Source: DASVTR01 sp033855775
Lineage (GTDB): Bacteria; Acidobacteriota; Blastocatellia; Pyrinomonadales; Pyrinomonadaceae
Direction of reading: 5' to 3'
DNA: 32,088 bases
NCBI GenBank assembly: GCA_033855775.1
Contig: JAWVFT010000059.1
Coordinates: 1 to 32,088, forward strand
Positions 8,168-15,679 of this stretch are shown one piece after another. The translations under genes were made by a program, and so were the position numbers. The notes beneath the pieces were generated by a model, which was not told where the DNA came from, ran no database searches, and was given only the letters and a program-made list of their open reading frames with translations. Within the stretch, counting starts at the first letter, position 1, and each line of letters opens with the position of its first letter.

Positions 8168-9874
8168 CAGGTCTTTGACGTTCAACTGCAATCGCGTGAC
8201 GCCCTGCCAGGTGTTCTCCTCGACGGTGTAAGCCAGTTCGATGCGCGCGCCGGGAGCGAGCGTTTGCCCGTCGAGTTCTTCGACCGCATTCCACCAGACG
8301 GCTTCGAGCGAGCGCCCGTCCGCTCCGGCGAGACGAAGTTTCAAATGCTTCTCCTTCATGATGCGCGGCTCGGCGATGAGGCGCAAGTCGCGCGTCATGA
8401 AGAGCGGGCGCGGATTGCCTGCGCCGTAAGGCTCAAGCGCGCGCAATTCTTCGGCGAGCGCGAGGCTCAGAGCGGCGGCTGGCAGTTCGGCTTCAATCAT
8501 GATGGCGGGCTGCAAATCTTCGTCGCTGAGCAGGGCCGCGGCGTGCTCGTTTAAGCGGCGGCGTAGTTCGTCAACGCGCTCGCGCTTGATGGTCAGCCCC
8601 GCGGCGTGCGAGTGGCCGCCGAATTTTTCAAAGAGGTCTGCGCAAGCCGTCAGGCCGTTCAAGAGATGATAAGCCTCTATGCTGCGCGCGGAGCCGTGGC
8701 CGACGCCGTTCTCCAGAGAGATGACGACGCAGGGGCGATTCAGCTTTTCCGCTATCTTCGAGGCGGCGATGCCGATGACGCCGCGATGCCAGTTATCTCC
8801 GGCGATGACGGCGACGTGCGCGCCCGTCGAGGCTGCGTCGGCAGCGTTCCACTCATCGAGCGCGAGTTGGACGAGTTCGCTTTGAGCCACTTGACGCTCG
8901 CGGTTGCGCGCGTCTAAATGCTGCGCGAGGCGGCGCGCTTCATCCGGCCTGGTCGCTTCGAAGAGTTCGACGACGGCGCGCGCGGCGTCCATCCGACCGG
9001 CGGCGTTGATGCGCGGCCCCAGACGAAAGCCAAGGTCGTAGGCCGTCATCCCTCGCCCGTCGCCGCAACCGGCCACCTCCATCAAAGCGCGCAAGCCCGG
9101 ATTGGTCGCGCCCGGCAAGTCCGCGAGGCCGAGCGCGACGATGGCGCGATTCTCCCCGACCAACGAAGCGACATCGGCGACCGTCCCGATGGCGACCATC
9201 TTTAGAAAGCCAGCGACCTTGCTCTCCATGCCACGCTCGCGGAAGAGCGCGTGAGCCAGCTTGAAGGCGACGCCGACGCCCGCCAGATTCTTGTCCGGGT
9301 AATCGCACCCGCGCTGGTTCGGATTGAGCACGGCGAAGGCAGGAGGCGAGCCTTCGTCTTCGTCCGGCAAGTGATGGTCTGTGACGATGACATCGAGGCC
9401 GTTATCGCGCGCCCAGTAGAGCGGCTCGTGCGCGCGGATGCCGCAGTCAACGCTGACGACGACCGTGTAGCCTTCGTCGCGCGCCCGTTCGAGAGCCGCT
9501 CGCTGAATGCCGTAGCCTTCCGTGAAGCGATGCGGGACGTGAAAGCCCGTCTGCGCTCCGAGCAGTTGCAGCGCGCGGCGCAGGACGACGGTGCCGGTCG
9601 TGCCGTCAACGTCGTAGTCGCCGTAGACCAGAATCCGTTCGCCTTTGTCTATCGCGCGCAGGATGCGCTCGACGGCCTCGCTCATGCCGAGCATCAGCGA
9701 AGGGTCATGAAGCTGGTCGTGCGCGGGGCGTAGGAAGCGGCGGGCCGAGAGTTCGTCTGCGTGGCCGCGCGTGATGAGCAGTTGCGCGACGACGGGCGAA
9801 ACGTTTAGAGAGCGCGCGAGCGACCCGGCGCGTTGCGAGTCTCCCTCGCGCACAATCCAACGTTTCGTTTTCAT
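8147..9874 (-). CDS. recJ: Single-stranded-DNA-specific exonuclease RecJ
   Basis: RecJ is a 5'-3' ssDNA exonuclease of recombination and mismatch repair. The DHH phosphoesterase motifs are clear: YGDYDVDG (84-91), VDCGI (142-146) and TDHHLP (165-170). Then come GRMDAARAVVELF, the DHHA1 domain with GHGSARSIEAYHL and FGGHSHAAG, and a C-terminal OB fold. With ATG 9874 as start the protein is 575 residues, about the normal size; GGTGA seven bases upstream supports it. An in-frame GTG at 9892 overlapping the pilZ stop would add six residues. The last codons (RAGDGG, stop TAG) are read from the G-rich heptamer arm, so the C-terminus is repeat-encoded. The catalytic residues look intact. Confidence 0.96.
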   Translation of the reverse strand: MKTKRWIVREGDSQRAGSLARSLNVSPVVAQLLITRGHADELSARRFLRPAHDQLHDPSLMLGMSEAVERILRAIDKGERILVYGDYDVDGTTGTVVLRRALQLLGAQTGFHVPHRFTEGYGIQRAALERARDEGYTVVVSVDCGIRAHEPLYWARDNGLDVIVTDHHLPDEDEGSPPAFAVLNPNQRGCDYPDKNLAGVGVAFKLAHALFRERGMESKVAGFLKMVAIGTVADVASLVGENRAIVALGLADLPGATNPGLRALMEVAGCGDGRGMTAYDLGFRLGPRINAAGRMDAARAVVELFEATRPDEARRLAQHLDARNRERQVAQSELVQLALDEWNAADAASTGAHVAVIAGDNWHRGVIGIAASKIAEKLNRPCVVISLENGVGHGSARSIEAYHLLNGLTACADLFEKFGGHSHAAGLTIKRERVDELRRRLNEHAAALLSDEDLQPAIMIEAELPAAALSLALAEELRALEPYGAGNPRPLFMTRDLRLIAEPRIMKEKHLKLRLAGADGRSLEAVWWNAVEELDGQTLAPGARIELAYTVEENTWQGVTRLQLNVKDLRAGDGG

Positions 9875-9888
9875 CAAAGCTTCACCCG

Positions 9889-10215
9889 TCACTCGGCAAA
9901 CCAGCCGTGCGCGTCCAGGAGCTTGACGCCGATGCGCTGTTTGCCATCCGTCTCGTCCGTCCAGACGCCGTTGACTTCGGCGTCGAGCGCGCGCCCGAAC
10001 GGAGGCGTCAGGCGCACGACATCGCCGACGTTGAGAATGACATCGGTTATCAAGGTCGCGCCGCCGCGACTGACCTTGATAGCTTCGGCCTGGACTTGAA
10101 AGGGTTCGCCTTCGGGCGTCTTGCCGGACAGTTCGACAGAGAAATCAACTGGCACGCGCGGGCTGCGCGGGCGTTGCAGGCGAGCTTCGTCAACTCGTTT
10201 GGTATCTTCAGGCAT
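9889..10215 (-). CDS. PilZ domain protein (probable c-di-GMP receptor)
   Basis: A small protein of 108 residues from ATG 10215 (an in-frame TTG precedes it). It shows the two PilZ elements: an Arg-rich N-terminal segment RPRSPRVPVDF, matching RxxxR, and VSRGGATL, matching the [D/N]xSxxG position with the acidic residue replaced by Lys-Val. A beta-barrel pattern follows, ending in QRIGVKLLD. PilZ proteins bind cyclic di-GMP and alter partner activity. Replacement of the usual Asp/Asn may affect binding. It lies 9 bp after uppP and ends 14 bp before the recJ start, so it is probably co-transcribed with both. Its partner is unknown. Confidence 0.75.
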   Translation of the reverse strand: MPEDTKRVDEARLQRPRSPRVPVDFSVELSGKTPEGEPFQVQAEAIKVSRGGATLITDVILNVGDVVRLTPPFGRALDAEVNGVWTDETDGKQRIGVKLLDAHGWFAE

Positions 10216-10224
10216 CAAAACTTT

Positions 10225-11280
10225 TCACCGCCTCTTCCGATTAGAATCAGACTTCTTCCTTGGTTGTGAAGCGGGGCGAGATAAGTTTACCGAATCTTTC
10301 AAATTATTGTTAGCGCCTTTGGTGTTTTCCAGCAAAGAGGCCGGCGTGGCGGGCTGCGTGGCGGGCGCGGTTTCAGACGCATTGCCCTGCGCTTGCAGCA
10401 CGCCGCCGAGCAGCAGACCGATAATCAAAAAGCCGACGACGAGGCGATAGCCTATGAAAATCCCGGTCGAGTGCGTGCGCAGAAAGCGCAGCAGGAAGAA
10501 GATGGACGCATAGCCGACGATGCCGGAAACGATGGTCGCAACCGCCAGCGGCAGCAAGCTCCCTTCGGGCAGATGCGGAACTTCCTGTTTCAGTTCGAGC
10601 AAGCCGCTGGCGGCAACCGCCGGAATCGAGAGCAGGAAAGAGAAGCGGGCCGCCGCCTCGCGCTTTTCGCCCGCGAAGAGTCCGGCCATGATGGTCGAGC
10701 CCGAACGGCTCGCGCCCGGCAGCAGCGCGAGCACCTGCGCGCCGCCCACAGCCAGCGCGTCTTTGACGCCCAACTCGTTCATCCCGCGCCGCTGCTTGCC
10801 AATCTTCTCGGCCAACAACAACAGCAACCCGACGACAATCATCATCGTCGCAATCAGCCACAGATTTTTAGTCAACGGCCCTTCGATGACTTTCTTGAGC
10901 AGCAGCCCGACGGTCGCAATCGGAATCGAGCCGATGATGACGAGCCAGCCGAGCCAGGCTTCCTGCGAGAGCTTCGGCACGCGCACGCCCGTCATCGTCA
11001 TCTCGGAAGCGGCCTCGCTGCGCTGCCCGCGCAGGAGAGCAAGGTGGTCGCGGATGAAGGCGAGCGTGATGTTCCAGATGTCCTGCGCGAAATAGATGAG
11101 CACGGCGATGAGCGTGCCGAGTTGGATGACGGCGATAACGGCGGTCGTCTGCTGGTCGCCGAGGCTCTGGTGCAGGCCCGTGGCGCGGCTGGCGAAAATC
11201 AGGTGAGCCGTCGAGCTAATCGGAATAAACTCCGTCAGCCCTTGAACGATGCCGAGGATGATGGCTTGGATAATGGACAT
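10225..11280 (-). CDS. uppP: Undecaprenyl-diphosphatase (UppP/BacA)
   Basis: UppP is an integral membrane enzyme that converts undecaprenyl diphosphate to the monophosphate, recycling the lipid carrier for peptidoglycan and O-antigen. Motifs are LTEFIPISSTAHL (about 15-27, catalytic Glu and Ser-Thr) and LPGASRSGSTIMAG, with several hydrophobic helices between and after. The usual SSTGH reads SSTAH here. At 351 residues it is longer than E. coli BacA (273); the excess is a loop near 85-110 and a C-terminal tail of about 50 residues (Ala/Pro/Asn-rich, ending RKKSDSNRKRR). It begins 15 bp after the SDR gene. Function is secure; the tail is unexplained. Confidence 0.93.
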   Translation of the reverse strand: MSIIQAIILGIVQGLTEFIPISSTAHLIFASRATGLHQSLGDQQTTAVIAVIQLGTLIAVLIYFAQDIWNITLAFIRDHLALLRGQRSEAASEMTMTGVRVPKLSQEAWLGWLVIIGSIPIATVGLLLKKVIEGPLTKNLWLIATMMIVVGLLLLLAEKIGKQRRGMNELGVKDALAVGGAQVLALLPGASRSGSTIMAGLFAGEKREAAARFSFLLSIPAVAASGLLELKQEVPHLPEGSLLPLAVATIVSGIVGYASIFFLLRFLRTHSTGIFIGYRLVVGFLIIGLLLGGVLQAQGNASETAPATQPATPASLLENTKGANNNLKDSVNLSRPASQPRKKSDSNRKRR

Positions 11281-11295
11281 GATTCGCTTGTGGAT

Positions 11296-12069
11296 TTACT
11301 CGCGGTACGAGCGTTTGGAAACTATCCAGTCATAGAGCGGAATGGGAAAGAGCATCGAGGCGCGCACGATGCTCGCCAGTTGCCATGGGAAAGCGTAAGA
11401 CTTGCGCCGCGCTTCGATGGCGTGAACCATCTTCTTCGTCGCGTCGTCGAGTTCCATCAGGTACGGCATCTCGGCTTTGCGCCCGGCGGTCAGCGGCGTC
11501 TTGATAAAGCCGGGATGAATAATCGTCACGTCCACGCCCGTCCCGCGCAAGTCAACCCTGACGCTCTCGAAGAAGGCCGAGACAGCCGCCTTGCTCGCGC
11601 AGTAGACGGCGGATTTGGGCAAGCCGCGATAGGCCGAGAGACTCGAAATCGCCACCAACTGCCCGCTCCCCTGCGCCACCATCTCCGGCAACACAGCCGC
11701 CACGCTGTTGGCCGCGCCGACCACGTTGATGCTCATCACTTCTTTAACATCTTCGGGGAGCGCCTGCGTGATGTGCGCCGTGGTCGCAATCCCTGCGTTC
11801 GCCACGAGCACATCAATCCGTTTGAAGCGAGCGCGCAACTCGTCCGCCGCCGCGCGCACCGCGACAGCCTCACGCACGTCTCCCGGCAAAGCCAGAGCGC
11901 GCCCGCCCGCCTGCTCAATCTCCGTGACCAACTCCGTCAAAGCATCCGCGCGCCGCGCCAGCAACCCGACCGCCGCCCCGCGCCTTCCCAACTCCAACGC
12001 CATTGCCCGCCCGATGCCGCTCGACGCGCCCGTGATGAAGACTACTTTTTGTGTCCAGTCAACCTTCAT
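11296..12069 (-). CDS. Short-chain dehydrogenase/reductase (SDR)
   Basis: A classical SDR with the Rossmann motif TGASSGIGR near the N-terminus, then DVLVANAGI, the active-site serine in AISSLSAYRG and the YCASK catalytic Tyr/Lys pair, and IHPGFIKTPLT after it. From ATG 12069 the protein has 257 residues; an upstream in-frame TTG at 12090 is less likely. The C-terminus is hydrophobic (IVRASMLFPIPLYDWIV), suggesting membrane association, as seen in SDRs acting on lipids or sterol-like substrates. The substrate cannot be read from the sequence. It lies 15 bp upstream of uppP and 73 bp downstream of the ACT gene. Confidence 0.9.
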   Translation of the reverse strand: MKVDWTQKVVFITGASSGIGRAMALELGRRGAAVGLLARRADALTELVTEIEQAGGRALALPGDVREAVAVRAAADELRARFKRIDVLVANAGIATTAHITQALPEDVKEVMSINVVGAANSVAAVLPEMVAQGSGQLVAISSLSAYRGLPKSAVYCASKAAVSAFFESVRVDLRGTGVDVTIIHPGFIKTPLTAGRKAEMPYLMELDDATKKMVHAIEARRKSYAFPWQLASIVRASMLFPIPLYDWIVSKRSYRE

Positions 12070-12142
12070 AACAATGTCAGCAAACGGCAACCAGTCTTCA
12101 GCTCAAGCTCTGAACTGCCAGAGCGTTTGACCGCTCGCTTCT

Positions 12143-12589
12143 TTAACACAACTCCGCGATGTGCTCGCCCAAAATGCGCAGGGCTTTGCCTAAATCATCT
12201 TGCTTAATCAAGAGATGATCGCGGGAGAAGGCCGAGAGAGCGCCGACGGGAACGTTCGCGGCGGCGAGAATTTCCGTCACGCGCGCGAGGTAGCCGACGA
12301 CCTGCCAGCCGAGTTCGATGTCGAAGGTCAGAAGACGAAAGTTGCCTTCGATGCGGGCGTCGCGGGCGGCGTGTCGCATCGTCTGCCAGTCCGCTTCGTC
12401 GAGCAAGAGCGTCACTTCGCGCTCGTCGCGCAGGAGCATAAAAGGCGCGCTGCCGCGCGGGCTGAGTTCCGGGTTCTCAAGCAGGCGTTGCCAGTCTTCA
12501 TGACGCAGGCCGATGAGAAAGTAGGTCGCGGGAGCGACCTCTACGCGCGTCCGGCGCAGCAACTCTGTCACCTCTGCCGTCTCCGCCAT
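12143..12589 (-). CDS. ACT domain-containing protein
   Basis: A 148-residue protein whose C-terminal half has the pattern of a paired ACT domain: FRLLTFDIELGWQVVGYLA, then VTEILAAANVPVGALSAF, then HLLIKQDDLGKALRILGEH. The N-terminal half looks like a divergent second ACT unit (YFLIGLRHEDW, EVTLLLDEADW). Such stand-alone proteins are widespread and resemble amino-acid-binding regulatory ACT pairs, but no effector or partner is known here. It lies 33 bp after rnj on the same strand, probably in one transcript. A role in amino acid sensing would be a guess. Confidence 0.75.
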   Translation of the reverse strand: MAETAEVTELLRRTRVEVAPATYFLIGLRHEDWQRLLENPELSPRGSAPFMLLRDEREVTLLLDEADWQTMRHAARDARIEGNFRLLTFDIELGWQVVGYLARVTEILAAANVPVGALSAFSRDHLLIKQDDLGKALRILGEHIAELC

Positions 12590-12622
12590 TCAGACCAGGG
12601 TTCCCTTCGCTTCTCTTGCGGT

Positions 12623-14284
12623 TCAGACCTGAACGACGACCGGCATGATGACCGGCTTGGCCCCGGTCTGCTTTTGAATGAAGCGCTTGAGTTCCAGACG
12701 AATGTGTTCCTTGAGCAAGCTGGTGTCCTGACGCTCGACGGGCGGAGCCTTCTCGACCGCCTGCGCGACGATGCGTTGCGCTTCCTTCAGAAAGCCGTTG
12801 TTGCCGTCGGTTCCAATCAGGCCGCGCGCGGTGATTTGCGGCGGCGATTCCAGTTCGCCCGTCTCTTCGTCAATCGTCACGACGAGACTGACCACGCCGT
12901 CGAAAGCCAGTTGCCTGCGCTCGCGCACGGTTTCGCGGTCAATCTCCTCAAAGCCACTTTCGTCGATAAAGGTGCGACCGATGTCGTGCTTGTTGGTGAT
13001 GGTCGCGCGCTCGCCGTCTAGTTCGAGCACGTCGCCGTTCTCGATGAGGATGATGTCCTCTTCCTTGTAGCCGAGATGGTTTTTGATGAACTCTTTATGA
13101 CGAAACAGCATGCGATATTCGCCGTGGATGGGGACGACGAACTTGGGGCGCACGGCCTCTGTCATTATCTTGATGTCTTCCTGCGAAGCGTGGCCGCTGA
13201 CGTGTATGAGGCGGCGTTTCTCTTCGATGATGTTGGCGCCGCGCTTGTAGATTGCTCCGATGAGACGCGAGATGGCGCGCTCGTTGCCCGGTATGATGCG
13301 CGCCGAGAGAACGACCGTATCGCCTTCCTCAATCGTCAAGCCTTTGTAGCTTTGATTCGCCATCTGCGAGAGCGCGGCGCGCGGCTCTCCCTGCGAGCCT
13401 GTGACGAGAAAGACGACATCGTTGTCTTCAAGCCGTTTGGTTTCCGGCAGCGAGACGAGCAGGCCGTCAGGGATGTCAAGGTAGCCCAACTCTTCCGCAA
13501 TCTCCACGTTCTTGAGCATCGAGCGACCGAGCACGCAGACCTTGCGGTCGAACTGCTGCGCTACATCGAGGACGATTTGCAAGCGATGAATCGAAGAAGC
13601 GAACGCCGCGACGACGATGCGCCCCGCAGCTTCCGCGAAGATTTCCTCGAAAGCTGGAATGACGGCGCGCTCCGAAGGCGTGCGACCGGGGACGGTCGCG
13701 TTCGTGGAATCCGACAGCAGCGCGAGCACGCCCTCCTGCCCGTAAGAGCGAAGCGTGCGCAGGTCAATCGGCTCGCCGATGACGGGCGTTTCGTCAACCT
13801 TGTAATCGCCCGTGTGAATGATTGTCCCGACCGGCGTTCTGATGGCCAGCGAGAAACAATCAACGAGCGAGTGCGAGGCGCGTATGAACTCGACTTTGAA
13901 CGGCCCCAACTCTACGACCTGTCGCGGCTCGACGCGATGAATCAGCACGTCGTTCATCAAGTCGTGCTCTTCGAGCTTGCGCTCGGCGAGCCCGACCGTA
14001 AAGTGCGAAGCGTAGACGGGGACGTTGAATTTTTTGAGGATGTAAGGCAGCGCGCCGAGATGGTCTTCGTGCCCGTGCGTCAGGATGATGGCCGTGATGA
14101 TGTCCCTGTACTCTTCCAGAAAATCGAAATCGGGAATTGAAACGTCAACGCCGTAGACGCTCTCTTCGGGGAAACCCATGCCGGCGTCGATGATAATCAT
14201 CTCGTCCGCGTATCGCACGGCCATACAATTCATCCCAAACTCGCCGACGCCGCCGAGCGGGATAAGCTCTAATACATTGCCCAC
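12623..14284 (-). CDS. rnj: Ribonuclease J
   Basis: RNase J is a metallo-beta-lactamase/beta-CASP enzyme with 5'-3' exo- and endoribonuclease activity in mRNA decay and rRNA processing. With GTG 14284 as start, LELIPLGGVGEFGMNC is at the N-terminus, as in the family, and the zinc motif HGHEDHLG is at 70-77. Further metal and beta-CASP motifs are RASHSLVDC, IHTGDYKVDETPV, LLSDSTNA, VTGSQGEP and SGHASQED. A C-terminal domain follows. The protein is 553 residues, normal for the family. An in-frame GTG at 14344 would add 20 atypical residues. An extended -10 box and a hairpin lie upstream. The family call is secure. Confidence 0.95.
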   Translation of the reverse strand: MGNVLELIPLGGVGEFGMNCMAVRYADEMIIIDAGMGFPEESVYGVDVSIPDFDFLEEYRDIITAIILTHGHEDHLGALPYILKKFNVPVYASHFTVGLAERKLEEHDLMNDVLIHRVEPRQVVELGPFKVEFIRASHSLVDCFSLAIRTPVGTIIHTGDYKVDETPVIGEPIDLRTLRSYGQEGVLALLSDSTNATVPGRTPSERAVIPAFEEIFAEAAGRIVVAAFASSIHRLQIVLDVAQQFDRKVCVLGRSMLKNVEIAEELGYLDIPDGLLVSLPETKRLEDNDVVFLVTGSQGEPRAALSQMANQSYKGLTIEEGDTVVLSARIIPGNERAISRLIGAIYKRGANIIEEKRRLIHVSGHASQEDIKIMTEAVRPKFVVPIHGEYRMLFRHKEFIKNHLGYKEEDIILIENGDVLELDGERATITNKHDIGRTFIDESGFEEIDRETVRERRQLAFDGVVSLVVTIDEETGELESPPQITARGLIGTDGNNGFLKEAQRIVAQAVEKAPPVERQDTSLLKEHIRLELKRFIQKQTGAKPVIMPVVVQV

Positions 14285-14345
14285 TATATTCTTTACTCTA
14301 CTCTCCTGAGACCTGCCCGCCGCGCCTCTCAAACAAGCTACCACG

Positions 14346-14366
14346 ACCGGCAGAAATTTAGCCGGT
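14346..14366 (-). promoter_or_regulatory. Small hairpin in the rnj leader
   Basis: ACCGGC and GCCGGT flank a 9-base loop. The element lies next to the predicted transcription start, so it would form at or near the 5' end of the rnj transcript. A 5' hairpin can affect decay by 5'-dependent nucleases; that role is inference. Confidence 0.35.
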
Positions 14367-14367
14367 T

Positions 14368-14376
14368 AGTATAGCA
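14368..14376 (-). promoter_or_regulatory. Extended -10 promoter for rnj
   Basis: The minus strand reads TGCTATACT, a TGn extended -10 with a TATACT hexamer. No good -35 hexamer is visible at 16-18 bp, which is acceptable for an extended -10. Predicted start is near 14361, about 77 bases before the chosen rnj start. Confidence 0.45.
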
Positions 14377-14449
14377 CACGGCGTCGGCGTTCCCCTGCCG
14401 CGCATGGCGGGCGAGCTATTCTTCGTCGCCGTTGAGGCGCTCGGCGTCC

Positions 14450-14899
14450 CTAGTTGACGCTCTCGGCATCAATGTTGATTATCTCGGCGTCGCTGTTGAG
14501 ACTCTCGGCAGGCTGGTTGCTTTCCTCCACAAGGTTGCGGCCTTCTTCTACAGGCTTAGGGTTCGGGTTGGGGTCGGGGTCGTCCTCTCCCCGCGCGACT
14601 GCCGATACTACATCTGACGGTTCGCTCTCAGGCCCGCCGCGATAAAAGGATGTCACATAGTAGTAGTAAGTGACGCCCCCTTTCAGCCCTTTCGCTGTGA
14701 AACCATCTTCAACGATCGGCTCTTTGTTGAGCTTCGTCCATAGGCTTTTGGGTAAATTCGGGTCGGTCGTGCTGTAAACATTGTGGAGCGGTTTCCCGTA
14801 TATCCGCCGCTGTGCCGGTTTATGTTTCTTTCCCAATGGCTTGACCTCCTTCGCTGTGATGGCGCGGCTCCGGCGATTGCCCTCTGAGGGCTTGCCCAT
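14450..14899 (-). CDS. Small fibronectin type III-like protein with acidic tail
   Basis: From ATG 14899 it has 149 residues (an in-frame TTG lies at 14908). The N-terminus is basic and has no signal peptide. The middle contains an FN3-like strand pattern: LHNVYSTTDPNLP, then TYYYYVTSFYRGGPESEPS, the typical end of an FN3 repeat. The tail is Asp/Glu/Pro/Asn-rich and ends in three near-heptads (AESLNSD, AEIINID, AESVN) encoded by 21-bp repeats at 14453-14515. A fair promoter lies upstream at 14966-14994. I do not recognise a named family. It is upstream of rnj but separated from it by about 165 bp. Confidence 0.6.
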   Translation of the reverse strand: MGKPSEGNRRSRAITAKEVKPLGKKHKPAQRRIYGKPLHNVYSTTDPNLPKSLWTKLNKEPIVEDGFTAKGLKGGVTYYYYVTSFYRGGPESEPSDVVSAVARGEDDPDPNPNPKPVEEGRNLVEESNQPAESLNSDAEIINIDAESVN

Positions 14900-14965
14900 T
14901 GTCGCCAAGCGACGGCTGGCGCAAACAGCAAGGCCGAACAGGCAAACTGCCGGAAAATTAACTGC

Positions 14966-14994
14966 TATTTACGACTTTTCGGCCCCATTTTCAA
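14966..14994 (-). promoter_or_regulatory. Candidate sigma-70 promoter for the FN3-like gene
   Basis: The minus strand has TTGAAA (14994-14989), a 17-bp spacer and TAAATA (14971-14966). The -35 is near consensus, the -10 is weak. It would start transcription near 14959, about 60 bases before ATG 14899. Confidence 0.35.
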
Positions 14995-15126
14995 GGCTTT
15001 TGAGCGAGGCACGCGATGTTGCAGTAGAATTTGCAGCCTTACTGGCGGAATCCGCGAGCCGGAGAATGCTGTCAGACGCTCCAACAGCGTTGTAAATGCC
15101 GTCGGCGCAGCCCGCCCGCTTTTCCT

Positions 15127-15157
15127 TTGACAGAAGAAGAGAGTTAACAGATACTCT
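15127..15157 (+). promoter_or_regulatory. Promoter and possible operator for the BlaI-type gene
   Basis: A consensus -35 TTGACA (15127-15132), an exact 17-bp spacer and GATACT (15150-15155) make a good sigma-70 promoter. The predicted start is at 15162-15163, that is at the ATG itself, so the message may be leaderless. A dyad AGAGT (15140-15144) and ACTCT (15153-15157) overlaps the -10 and is a candidate site for autorepression; it is not the classical TACA-TGTA BlaI box. Confidence 0.6.
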
Positions 15158-15162
15158 GCGGC

Positions 15163-15609
15163 ATGAAAATACCCGGATTCACACTTCTAGGCTTCAAGCG
15201 CCCGCGTGAAGTGGTCTGCGAAACGCTCGGCAAGTTGGAGCGGAAGGTGATGGATGAGACATGGCGGCGCAAGGAAGTCAGCGTCCGCGATGTCTGCGTC
15301 TCCTTCGATGAGCAGGTCGCTTACACGACCGTCATGACCACCCTCGACCGCCTGCACAAGAAGGGATTGCTCACCCGCCGCAAAAGCGGGCGCGCGTTTC
15401 TCTACAGCCCGCGCGTCTCCCGCGAGGAGATGGAACAGGGCGTCGCCCGTGATGTCATCGAAGGATTGCTCGGCAGCGATTCGGCGGCGGGCGTCGAGCC
15501 TGTGCTGGCCTGCATCGTTGACGCCGTTAGCGAGCGCGACCGCGAGTTGTTGGACGAACTCGACCGTCTCGTCAAAGAGAAGCGACGAGAGTTGCGCCGT
15601 CAAGACTAG
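15163..15609 (+). CDS. BlaI/MecI/CopY family transcriptional repressor
   Basis: A 148-residue winged-helix repressor. The N-terminal DNA-binding part has LERKVMDETWRRKEVSVRDV followed by the family hallmark AYTTVMTTLDRLHKKGLL (about 53-70) and TRRKSGRAFLYSP, the wing. A C-terminal helical dimerisation region is present. BlaI-type repressors are released when a membrane M56 protease cleaves them, and an M56 gene follows 70 bp downstream. A strong promoter with an overlapping dyad sits directly in front, so autoregulation is likely. No beta-lactamase is nearby. In Acidobacteria such pairs are common next to unrelated genes, so a beta-lactam role should not be assumed. Confidence 0.92.
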   Translation: MKIPGFTLLGFKRPREVVCETLGKLERKVMDETWRRKEVSVRDVCVSFDEQVAYTTVMTTLDRLHKKGLLTRRKSGRAFLYSPRVSREEMEQGVARDVIEGLLGSDSAAGVEPVLACIVDAVSERDRELLDELDRLVKEKRRELRRQD

Positions 15610-15679
15610 GCTGTCTCGCTCTAACGACTAACCGGCTCGCTCTTCGCCGATAGATTCGCTCTTGCACAACTGAAGGTTT

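Noticed and set aside
12070..12142. Another palindromic heptamer array between the SDR and ACT genes
   Set aside because: Only loose 7-bp spacing (CAGTCTT, CAGCTCA) and no convincing opposite arm.
10393..12207. Long plus-strand open frame antisense to uppP and the SDR gene (604 codons)
   Set aside because: It is antisense to well-conserved genes, is rich in Arg, Gln and His and has no recognisable domain; such frames are common in GC-rich DNA. The same holds for 6638-7870, 3001-3957 and 13076-14140.
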